56,013 nucleotides of DNA from an uncultured Prevotellaceae bacterium (GTDB lineage: Bacteria; Bacteroidota; Bacteroidia; Bacteroidales; Bacteroidaceae): positions 1-56,013 of the forward strand of contig CAMNIN010000017.1 in the NCBI GenBank assembly GCA_946540735.1, in the 5' to 3' direction. Numbering within the stretch: position 1 is the stretch's first letter; the number at the start of each line of letters is the position of its first letter. Both the position numbers and the translations under genes were made by a program. This document shows positions 7,673 to 15,179 of the stretch, piece by piece. The notes under the pieces were generated by a model. That model saw only the letters and a list, made by a program, of their open reading frames with translations, was not told where the DNA came from and ran no database searches.

Positions 7673-10600
7673 TCATTTGTTTTTTTCTTTCTTTTTCTTT
7701 CTGTGGATGCCCACCAGTTCGCGCCATCCGTTGAAGTCTTTTTTCATGATCAGTCCCACTCCTTGGGTGTTGAGGCTGTTCTTGACGAAGTACCGGTCGT
7801 TGGTCTGGTTGTAGACTTTCACGGCGAGGTTGCCGTTGGGGTAGAGGAGGTATCGGATGTCGAAGTCGCCGATGAAGCTGGTTGTCGCATTGGGATTGTC
7901 GCGGTAGCCGAACTGGCCGTTGATCAACAGGCGGTTGTTGAGCAGCCGGCCGCTGAGCAGTCCTTCGTATTCCGCATTGTTGAAGCCTTCATCACCCGTG
8001 GAGATATTGGCGCCAAAGTTCCAGTTGTTGTTCTTGATCACGTTGCTCAGCACATTGTTGATTTGCTGGCTGATGGTGCCGCTGAGCAGGCTCTGCATGG
8101 CGAGACTGGTCTGGCTTTGGCCTTCTTCGTCCATGGTGTTGGCGTTCTGGTTGTAGAAACGTCCGATGGCCAGGAGGTAGATGACTTGTTGGTTGAGTTC
8201 TTCTTCGCTGTTGATGAGGCTGCGCACCATCTGCTGGGCATCACTGTTCACGGTGGGCATCTCCATGTCGAAGTCGACGGCGGGCTGGTTGGGGGTACCG
8301 CTGATGTTCATGATACAGTTGACACGGATATTGTTGGTGCTGAAACTGCGCCCGATGTTGAGGTCGGATAACGAGACGCCGTTGACGACATATTGTGCTT
8401 TCAGGTCAAGAGCGGCATCATAGGGGTTTCCGCCGAAGGAGATGGTACCTCCCTGCTGGAACTGGAAGTCTTTCTTGATGACGTTTTGAATGGTCAGTTT
8501 GTAGATGCCGTGGTCGACGACATAGTTGCCGAAGAGTTGGAAAGCGCCTTTGTTGAAATACGAGGCGCGCAGCGTGCCGCTGCCGTTCAGGGCGATGTAG
8601 TCGCCGCTCTCTGCGTCCATAAGCAGTCGCAGGGTGGCGTCGGGATTGGCGTTGATGCGGAAATTCATGCGCAGGTCGGAGGGGATGTCGGGGACCGTTG
8701 GCTCTTCGGCCTCTTCCTGGAGATGGGTGGTGGGAGCATCCTTGCTGGCGGAGGGCAGTTTGGAGTAGTCGATGGCTTCGGGGGTGACGTCGTTCCACAC
8801 AATGAAGTCCTGGGTGTTGAGCGCGTCGGGACTGGCGGCGTTGTAATAGAATACGGTGTTGCGCTCGGGGGTGGCTTCCACGTCGATAGTGACCTCCCCG
8901 CTGATGCCTTTGATGTGGCAGTCGCCGGTGGCATATACTGTGCCGCAGAAAGTGTCGTCGCCAAACTCCTTGAAGTCATACGACAGCAGGTTCTCTGCAT
9001 GAATTCCGATGTCGAAGGTGAAGTTGCTGAGGCTCTCGTGGTCCACGCTGCCGGTCACCAGTCCGTAGTGGCCGTAGGCATCAAAAATGGAGTCGGCATC
9101 GAAGATAATGTGGTCGGGAACGAGTCGGACAGTGTCGTTGCGCAGGGTGTAGGTGGTGTTCAGGGCGGAGAGGCTGATGTCGCCGTTGGCCACCACCTCG
9201 CCATCCATGTTGATGTCGCTCAGTGGACCGAAGATTCTCACATGTCCGAAAGCCCGTGCCTGGATGTCGCGCATGAAACTGTCGCAGAAGCGGTGGAGGA
9301 AACGGAGCGGGGTGCCGTCGGCCTCGATGTTGAGGTTGATCTCACCCGGTGAGAGGGCCACAAACCCGCCTACGTCTGTGATGCCCTGTCCTTCGTCGAC
9401 AGCATGTCCATCGATGTTGATGCGGTTTTCCTGGGCATTCCAGTTGGCTTTGAGGGCCATGTCACCGAGCAGGCCGTCGACGAATTTGAAACCGTCGATC
9501 TGCAGGTCGGCTCTGGCTTCCGGTGTGTCGAAGACGGAGGTGAGAAAGGCTGTGCCGGTGATATAGCCACCGAAGTCGATGCCTTTCACATGGAGGATAT
9601 CGGACAGAAACTCCGCATCAAGCCTGTTGAGGTCTACATGGATGGTGTCGGTCGGTGATTCGGTGAGTGAGCCAGCCACCCTGACGTGTTGGTCGCCGTT
9701 GCGGATCATAAATTTGTCGATGACGATGTTGCCTTTCGATAGCAAGAGTTCGGAGGGCACGACCTCCCATGGCGTGCCGTTGACGAAGATCTGCGAGGGG
9801 TTCATCTTCACATGGGCTGCATCCCTTTTCTGACTGTCGGTGAAGAAGTCGGCGGTGGCGGAGAGGAGTCCCCTCAGGCGTTGCTTTCCTCCGTGGTTGT
9901 TGAAGTGGAGGTCGGCGGTGAGCTCGTTGTTGGCTGCATGTGACACAAGGGCCAGGTCGAGGCGCTTCCCTTCTTCCTGCATCTTGATCAGGTTGGCGTT
10001 GGTGAAGAGGGTATCGCCACGTGTGTTCATCGTGATCTCCACGTCGCGGTAGTCGCTCCCGTCATACTCAATGCTTGGGGCATTGCAGACGAGGTGGATG
10101 GCAGAGGCCGGCTCATTGATATGGCCGTCGATATGCAGGGGGGAGTTGATGTCGAGATCGATGTTGACGAGTTGCTTGAGCCAGTCGCTCCGGTCGATGT
10201 CAACCGTGAAGTGGTAGTCGTCGGTGCCTCCTTGTGCCGGAGTGGGAAGGAGGGGCAGGGTAGGGAGCTTGCTCTTGATGACGTGGGCAATGCCCGATGT
10301 GATATGCTCCAACTGATATTGTCCTTGCAGGTTGAGATGTCCGAAGTCGCTCACCACGTCGATATGCTTCTCCGTGCCTTGCTGGTCGGCATCGATGTGC
10401 AGGCTTGCCAACTGGTAGTTTTTTTCCGGGGCTTGCAACCTGAAATTCTCCAGGTCGATGTAGCCTTTCATGCTCTTTAGGCTCTCGCCCGACAGGTCGG
10501 CTTTCAGGTTGAAGTCAAATTCGTGGTTCTTGAGGTCGGTGGTCAGACCGAGGGCTTCGGGATTGAAATGATGGGCCGTGGCGGTGATGTTGGCAGAGAG

Positions 10601-12079
10601 GGCGCCTGGCGTGAGGTTGAGCAGTCCTTCAATTCCGATCTGGCCGTTGGGGTCGTCAATGCCAAGGGTGCCGTTGAATGACTCGTTGTTGTAGAACCCG
10701 TCGATGTCGATGTTCTGGTAGGTATGGCCGTTAAGGTCGAGTCGGGAGACGTTGCCTTTGGCCAACAGCGACATCTTGCGGCCCAGGGGGAGATGCCCGT
10801 CGACATCAATAGTAGTGGCGATGATGCCCAATCGGTTGTCGCAGAGAATCTTGCCGATATCCAGTCCGTCGGTCTCGGCATGACCGCTGAAATGCTGACC
10901 TTGCAGTCCGACAGACAGTTGGGTGCTGCCGACATCGGTCTGAAGTGTCCCCCTGAGGGCGTATTCCCGTGGGGTGCCGCCCACTTCGCCCCGGTATTCG
11001 ATGTCGCCGAGTTGGAGCACTTGGGGAGGAATGGGGATGTGGACTCCCGTGTTCTGTGAGAGCCGCTGGAGTGCCGTGGACTTAACATGCAGTTCGCCGA
11101 TGCGGCAGAACCACTCAGGGGTGGTGCCTATATTCCTGACCGACCCATTGGCAGCAAGGGTGACGTTGTTGGCGGATTTGAGATTCAGCGACGCCACCGT
11201 CAGACTGTTGTGGGTGCCTTGGAATTGTGCGGTCAGTTCCACTCTTTCCTGGATGCCGGACAAAGCTGGCTGTAGGAATGCGAAGTCAGCGGGCAGAACG
11301 CTCAATTGACTGATGCCGCCTTTATACTGCAGTGTCTCTTTCGACAGCTTGCCGTCAGCGACCTGATAGGTGGCGCCAAGGGAGTCGATGGCGAGATGGC
11401 TGTTGGGCAATTGGATGCTGAGGCCTGTCAGCGTCGCCGACTTTGGCGTGGCGCTCAGGTTGAGCGATAGTTTGCGGAGGTCGAGTCCAGAGGATTCCTT
11501 GAAGGCGAGTTTCTTGACTTTCAGGTCAATGAGGTCGTCGCGGAGACGGTAAAGCATCAGATGGCCGCTGAGACCAGTCAGATGCAGGTGCTGTGGTGAG
11601 AGGCGGCCTGGGGTGGCCGGGACATCCAACTGGTCGTATTTCACGGCACCATTGCGGATGATGAGGGAGTTGATGTTGAGGTCAAGGGGCTTTTTCTCTT
11701 TCTGCTCTTTGGAGGAGAGGGAGTCGACGATGAACTGGAAGTTGAATGGGGCATCGGCTGTCTCACGGTAGAGGTTGGCCTTCATGCCGAAGAGTTGGGC
11801 CGACGAGACAGAAATCTTGCCTTTCAACAAGGGACCGATATCGAGCTTGGCGGAGAGCCTCGTAGCACTGAGCATTTTCTTTTCCTGCTGGTCGTAGAGT
11901 TCAAAGTCATCGATGATGACTCGGTTGAGCAACCCGACATCCACTTTGCCCACCTCAACCTGTGTCCCCAGTTTCTCGCTGAGGGCGGAGGCGGTTTGGT
12001 GCCCGATGTACCGCTGCACAGCAGGGACGTGCAGCAGAATGAGGAAAAGGGCCGTGATTCCGATAAGGAACCAGACCAA
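7673..12079 (-). CDS. tamB: Translocation and assembly module protein TamB (DUF490)
   Basis: About 1468 residues from the TTG at 12079. An N-terminal membrane anchor (VWFLIGITALFLILLHVP) is followed by a very long beta-rich periplasmic region of repeated short strands and a C-terminal TamB domain of roughly 350 residues (for example NPYDAALDLKAQYVVNG and RSLINSEEELNQQVIYLLA). TamB-type proteins bridge the inner and outer membranes and are implicated in outer-membrane protein assembly and phospholipid transport. The open frame continues upstream to a TAA at 12155-12157, encoding a basic stretch (KNTDAIKVIRHIIS) that looks like the natural n-region, yet no ATG or GTG occurs in it. The true start is therefore uncertain and may be a rare codon nearer 12130. 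The nucleotidase gene follows one base later. Confidence 0.85.
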   Translation of the reverse strand: MVWFLIGITALFLILLHVPAVQRYIGHQTASALSEKLGTQVEVGKVDVGLLNRVIIDDFELYDQQEKKMLSATRLSAKLDIGPLLKGKISVSSAQLFGMKANLYRETADAPFNFQFIVDSLSSKEQKEKKPLDLNINSLIIRNGAVKYDQLDVPATPGRLSPQHLHLTGLSGHLMLYRLRDDLIDLKVKKLAFKESSGLDLRKLSLNLSATPKSATLTGLSIQLPNSHLAIDSLGATYQVADGKLSKETLQYKGGISQLSVLPADFAFLQPALSGIQERVELTAQFQGTHNSLTVASLNLKSANNVTLAANGSVRNIGTTPEWFCRIGELHVKSTALQRLSQNTGVHIPIPPQVLQLGDIEYRGEVGGTPREYALRGTLQTDVGSTQLSVGLQGQHFSGHAETDGLDIGKILCDNRLGIIATTIDVDGHLPLGRKMSLLAKGNVSRLDLNGHTYQNIDIDGFYNNESFNGTLGIDDPNGQIGIEGLLNLTPGALSANITATAHHFNPEALGLTTDLKNHEFDFNLKADLSGESLKSMKGYIDLENFRLQAPEKNYQLASLHIDADQQGTEKHIDVVSDFGHLNLQGQYQLEHITSGIAHVIKSKLPTLPLLPTPAQGGTDDYHFTVDIDRSDWLKQLVNIDLDINSPLHIDGHINEPASAIHLVCNAPSIEYDGSDYRDVEITMNTRGDTLFTNANLIKMQEEGKRLDLALVSHAANNELTADLHFNNHGGKQRLRGLLSATADFFTDSQKRDAAHVKMNPSQIFVNGTPWEVVPSELLLSKGNIVIDKFMIRNGDQHVRVAGSLTESPTDTIHVDLNRLDAEFLSDILHVKGIDFGGYITGTAFLTSVFDTPEARADLQIDGFKFVDGLLGDMALKANWNAQENRINIDGHAVDEGQGITDVGGFVALSPGEINLNIEADGTPLRFLHRFCDSFMRDIQARAFGHVRIFGPLSDINMDGEVVANGDISLSALNTTYTLRNDTVRLVPDHIIFDADSIFDAYGHYGLVTGSVDHESLSNFTFDIGIHAENLLSYDFKEFGDDTFCGTVYATGDCHIKGISGEVTIDVEATPERNTVFYYNAASPDALNTQDFIVWNDVTPEAIDYSKLPSASKDAPTTHLQEEAEEPTVPDIPSDLRMNFRINANPDATLRLLMDAESGDYIALNGSGTLRASYFNKGAFQLFGNYVVDHGIYKLTIQNVIKKDFQFQQGGTISFGGNPYDAALDLKAQYVVNGVSLSDLNIGRSFSTNNIRVNCIMNISGTPNQPAVDFDMEMPTVNSDAQQMVRSLINSEEELNQQVIYLLAIGRFYNQNANTMDEEGQSQTSLAMQSLLSGTISQQINNVLSNVIKNNNWNFGANISTGDEGFNNAEYEGLLSGRLLNNRLLINGQFGYRDNPNATTSFIGDFDIRYLLYPNGNLAVKVYNQTNDRYFVKNSLNTQGVGLIMKKDFNGWRELVGIHRKKKKEKNK

Positions 12080-12162
12080 TAGGCTGATGATATGACGGAT
12101 GACTTTGATGGCGTCGGTGTTTTTTGTGATGAAGCGAGGGATTCCCCTCCTATTTTAGCCTA

Positions 12163-12170
12163 CAAATTTA
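12163..12170 (-). promoter_or_regulatory. Promoter -7 box for the tamB operon
   Basis: On the minus strand the box reads TAAATTTG, matching the Bacteroidetes TAnnTTTG element. The predicted transcript start, near 12157, leaves only about 80 bases for the tamB start codon. Confidence 0.6.
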
Positions 12171-12526
12171 CACATTATTGCTCAACCACACAACAATTTT
12201 GCCTTTTTTAAGATGACTCCCAAAATAGAAGCAGGGCAATCCTGTAATTCCTCATTTTAGTATCTTGAACAGTTGATTGATGCACTTCATTCAGATTGAG
12301 ATGCTTGAAGAGGAATGACATACCTGCGGCAAGAAGGTGAAAGAAATTGCGTTCTGCCTGCTGATTGTCGCCAAAACTCATTCTGTTTTGTACCACGAAA
12401 GCGGGCCATGCGCAAGCGAAGTTGGGAATAACCATAAAGCATCTTGGTGAATAGTAATACGGCAACGCAAGCGAAGTGGTCTAATAAATAATTCGATGAA
12501 AAAAGTCGGATAGAGCAAAAAATATG
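12171..12526. other. Intergenic region between divergent tamB and acetyltransferase genes
   Basis: About 490 bases separate the tamB frame from the acetyltransferase start. Beyond the two promoters I see an 85-codon minus-strand open frame (12208-12465) with a hydrophobic segment FHLLAAGMSFLFKHLNL, without a promoter or a family I recognise; it might be an eroded gene end. An 11-base direct repeat CGCAAGCGAAG occurs at 12411-12421 and 12466-12476. I see no terminator or RNA gene. Confidence 0.4.
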
Positions 12527-12534
12527 TATATTTG
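12527..12534 (+). promoter_or_regulatory. Promoter -7 box for the sugar acetyltransferase
   Basis: TATATTTG followed by C matches TAnnTTTG. It lies 37 bases before the ATG at 12572, giving a leader of about 30 bases. No clear -33 TTTG is seen. Confidence 0.6.
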
Positions 12535-12571
12535 CAGTCATAACCCACAAATACACGAATAACAGTATATC

Positions 12572-13168
12572 ATGACCCGAAAAGAAGAACTGCAGCAAAG
12601 CCCTGCTCTACAGGACGAACTCAGAAGAATGGCAAGTGGACAGCCCTATGATGCTCACACACCTGAGATGCGGGCCTGGCGCGCGGAGGTGAAACTTTTA
12701 TTGAAGAGAATCAACGTGACCGACTACCAGACTCCGGCAATGTTCGAGGCTATCCGCGAGCTTCTGCCCAATTCTGCCGATGATGTCTATGTGGAGCCTC
12801 CTTTTTATTGTGACTATGGCAATCAGATCTATGCTGAGGAGGGCGTTTACATCAATTTCGGGTGCATCGTTCTGGATGGCGGTGGGGTATATATTGGCCG
12901 AAAGACACTCATTGCACCTGGTGTACATATCTATACCGCCGAGCACCCCACCGATGCTGACCTGCGAGATCAGTATGAGATGTGTCGCCCTGTCAGGATA
13001 GGCGAGCGTTGCTGGATAGGTGGCGATGTGACGATATGTCCCGGTGTTACTATCGGCGACCGCACCGTCATAGGGGCCGGTTCCGTAGTGACGCACGACA
13101 TTCCATCCGACTGCGTGGCCGTGGGAAACCCTTGCCATATCGTGAAAAAAGTGAACATGCCAAAATGA
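12572..13168 (+). CDS. Maltose/galactoside-type sugar O-acetyltransferase (hexapeptide repeat)
   Basis: 198 residues, close to the usual 185-200 of the Maa/LacA/NodL family. The N-terminus has the short helical maltose-acetyltransferase domain (MASGQPYDAHTPEM), then a left-handed parallel beta-helix of hexapeptide repeats (GVYINFGCIVLDGGGVYIG; VTICPGVTIGDRTVIGAGSVV). The family catalytic histidine is His125 in YTAEHPTD, and the terminal motif CVAVGNPCHIVKKV is typical. It transfers acetyl from acetyl-CoA to a hydroxyl of a sugar; the natural acceptor cannot be predicted from sequence. It is a single-gene unit with its own promoter, facing the convergent msrA gene across 57 bases. Confidence 0.9.
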   Translation: MTRKEELQQSPALQDELRRMASGQPYDAHTPEMRAWRAEVKLLLKRINVTDYQTPAMFEAIRELLPNSADDVYVEPPFYCDYGNQIYAEEGVYINFGCIVLDGGGVYIGRKTLIAPGVHIYTAEHPTDADLRDQYEMCRPVRIGERCWIGGDVTICPGVTIGDRTVIGAGSVVTHDIPSDCVAVGNPCHIVKKVNMPK

Positions 13169-13225
13169 CATGAACATCTATCACACACGGTCAGTTCCTT
13201 AACAGATCGTTCTTGCTCATGCCGT

Positions 13226-13735
13226 TCAGCGTTCGGGCTTGGCTTTTTTGGCAAATTCAAAGAGTGAGAGGGGGAGGTGGCAGTAGCCATCGGGATTTTT
13301 ATCGAGATAGTCCTGATGGTATTCCTCCGCCGTGTAGAAATTCTGCAGGGGCAGTTTTTCCACGGCCAGCGGCTTCCCGTATTTCTCCTGCTCCGATTGG
13401 TATGCCGCCTCAATGATGGGTAGGTCGCGCTCGTCGACGTAGTAGATGCCGGTGCGGTATTGGGAGCCCTTGTCATGCCCCTGTTGGTTGACGCTTACGG
13501 GATCGATGGCTTTGAAATACATCCGCAACAGGAAACGAAGTCCCACAATCTCAGGATTGTATGTGACACGCACCGTCTCCGCAAAGCGGGTCTTGTCGGT
13601 GCATACCTCTTCGTAGGTAGGATTCTTGGTGATGCCGTTGGCGTAGCCCACCTCTGTCGCTACCACTCCCTCGATCATTTTGAAATAATGCTCCGTTCCC
13701 CAGAAGCATCCTCCGGCTAAATAGATCTCTTTCAT
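13226..13735 (-). CDS. msrA: Peptide-methionine (S)-S-oxide reductase MsrA
   Basis: 169 residues, full length for a stand-alone MsrA. The catalytic motif GCFWG is at residues 9-13 with the nucleophile Cys10. Other family signatures are GYANG around 31, VRVTYNP around 55, and HDKGSQYRTGIY around 87-98. It repairs oxidised methionine in proteins using thioredoxin; no MsrB domain is fused. The segment after residue 140 lacks obvious resolving cysteines, apart from one Cys in GYCHLPLSLF. It starts 4 bases after the stop of the lipoprotein-like gene and so is cotranscribed with it. Confidence 0.95.
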   Translation of the reverse strand: MKEIYLAGGCFWGTEHYFKMIEGVVATEVGYANGITKNPTYEEVCTDKTRFAETVRVTYNPEIVGLRFLLRMYFKAIDPVSVNQQGHDKGSQYRTGIYYVDERDLPIIEAAYQSEQEKYGKPLAVEKLPLQNFYTAEEYHQDYLDKNPDGYCHLPLSLFEFAKKAKPER

Positions 13736-13739
13736 CGGA

Positions 13740-14651
13740 TTACTTAGTGAGGTAAACGAAAGACTGCAGTCCCTGGGCTGGGAGGTGGTACATGTATTCC
13801 ACGTATTCGGGCTTTTTCTTCGTCACCGTGTTGATAATTGTTTCGATCTGCTCTGCACTGAGTTTCTTCAGGTTGAGCTGATAATCTTCATAGTCCTCTT
13901 CGACGGGCATCGACAGGTCCTTGCTGAAACTGAGCATGAAATGTCCGTCGGTTTCTTCGATTTTCATGCCGCTGGTTCCATTCAACTCCGGATTCAGTTG
14001 GCAGAAAATAGTGTAGACAAGCGGTGTAGCGACTACGCCGTTGGTCAGCACACCCACTTGAAGACTCTCTCCATCAAGCTCGTCATAATAGTCGATAAGG
14101 GTAATGTCCTTGTATTTGCCCTCCTTCATCACACGACACTTGAAATACATGTCGTCCGATTCCAACATCTCAGCCTTGATGGGGGCACTTTCGATGTCTC
14201 CCACACATGCTTTGGGGATATAGGCACTTTCCACGTCGCACCATTTGGTGGTGGTGCTGACTTTGTAGAAATCGCCTTCCTCGCCGAGCACGGGGTAGAC
14301 TACTCCTTCGCATGCCATGATGTCCGTGCTGACCTCAAACCCTGCCTTGCCTGGCTGGTCTGACCATTGATAGATATTCTCGCAAAAATCACTCTCGCAG
14401 TCAGACTCTATCCATCTCATCAACCAGGGACTGTCGGTGTCGGCTTGTTTGTAAAGAGCCGCTTCTTCGACGGTCACCACTACGAATTTCTGGAAGGGTG
14501 GGGTGGATAACTGGATCACGCTTTCTGTCTTGGCTGTCGCCTCTGCCGATTCGGTTTTTCCTACGGATTTCTTCTCGCTGCAGTTGGCTGTCAGCAAAGG
14601 GAATAGTATTCCCGACAGCACAACAAACAGCCTGATTTTGAATGTTTTCAT
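13740..14651 (-). CDS. Hypothetical exported protein, possible lipoprotein
   Basis: 303 residues. The N-terminus (KTFKIRLFVVLSGILFPLLTANC) is a signal peptide ending in a cysteine, but the residue before Cys is Asn, which is unusual for a lipobox, so lipidation is uncertain. A Ser/Glu/Thr-rich linker follows, then a mixed domain with several cysteines (ESDCESDFCENIYQWSD; KWCDVESAYIPKACVGD). No family recognised. The gene is first in a two-gene unit with msrA, four bases apart, and has a good promoter box 28 bases upstream. A link with oxidative protein damage in the envelope is suggested only by this arrangement. Confidence 0.7.
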   Translation of the reverse strand: MKTFKIRLFVVLSGILFPLLTANCSEKKSVGKTESAEATAKTESVIQLSTPPFQKFVVVTVEEAALYKQADTDSPWLMRWIESDCESDFCENIYQWSDQPGKAGFEVSTDIMACEGVVYPVLGEEGDFYKVSTTTKWCDVESAYIPKACVGDIESAPIKAEMLESDDMYFKCRVMKEGKYKDITLIDYYDELDGESLQVGVLTNGVVATPLVYTIFCQLNPELNGTSGMKIEETDGHFMLSFSKDLSMPVEEDYEDYQLNLKKLSAEQIETIINTVTKKKPEYVEYMYHLPAQGLQSFVYLTK

Positions 14652-14678
14652 CTTTTAAGCTATTTGGTTTTTCTGCCA

Positions 14679-14686
14679 CAAAAATA
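14679..14686 (-). promoter_or_regulatory. Promoter -7 box for the lipoprotein-msrA unit
   Basis: Minus strand TATTTTTG, matching TAnnTTTG, 28 bases upstream of the ATG at 14651. Confidence 0.6.
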
Positions 14687-14770
14687 ACAAACATTTTCCA
14701 AATAACCATGATAATCAAGCAAAAATTAATGAATTGGTTTGATTCTTGAGTTCACTGGCAAAAATCAGAT

Positions 14771-14873
14771 GTGAGTCCACAATAAAAGTCAAAATCTCAT
14801 GATGAAACGTCTCCTCTGTCCGTCAGGTACTTCCCGACCCTTTAAGGGGAGAGGAGCCTTGTGGTGGACTCAC
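14771..14873. other. Nested inverted-repeat element, candidate structured RNA or dispersed palindrome
   Basis: GTGAGTCCAC (14771-14780) is the exact reverse complement of GTGGACTCAC (14864-14873). Inside it CTCCTCT (14811-14817) pairs exactly with AGAGGAG (14850-14856), and a short CCCTTTAAGGG palindrome lies between. Together they could fold into an arm of about 103 bases. It lies in the 528-base gap before nrdJ, about 300 bases from the start codon. I see no T-run typical of a terminator and no B12-box-like motif. The rest of the gap (14880-15140) is very AT-rich and has no genes. Confidence 0.5.
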
Positions 14874-15149
14874 TCTTTATTTCGACTGGATTGAAAGGCT
14901 GTTATATGTACCTTCTCCTAATTGCTTGACAAAAAGTGTGATTTCTGTATTAAACAGTTACTTTAATCAATTAATAAAAACAAATATAATAAAATCATTT
15001 ATTTTAATATATTAAATAAATACTTTAACAATATTTGAGAGACTTTCAGGATAAAAGTTTTCCAAAAAGTTCATCGGCGTTCTGATGAAAGTTTGGATAA
15101 TCTGCAAAATATTTCCTATTTATTCTTTTTTTATCTCAGTATTTGTTTG

Positions 15150-15157
15150 TATTTTTG
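15150..15157 (+). promoter_or_regulatory. Promoter -7 box for nrdJ
   Basis: TATTTTTG followed by C lies 22 bases before the ATG at 15180, in an AT-rich stretch. Its position supports the 15180 start, since the in-frame TTG at 15093 lies upstream of the promoter. Confidence 0.6.
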
Positions 15158-15179
15158 CATTCCGTTAAAGAAATATCTC

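Noticed and set aside
12208..12465. An 85-codon minus-strand frame resembling a transposase tail
   Set aside because: I cannot name a family and see no inverted ends or promoter; left as part of the intergenic description.
14880..15179. B12 riboswitch upstream of the cobalamin-dependent reductase nrdJ
   Set aside because: No B12-box core was found; the region is just AT-rich with one hairpin element upstream.
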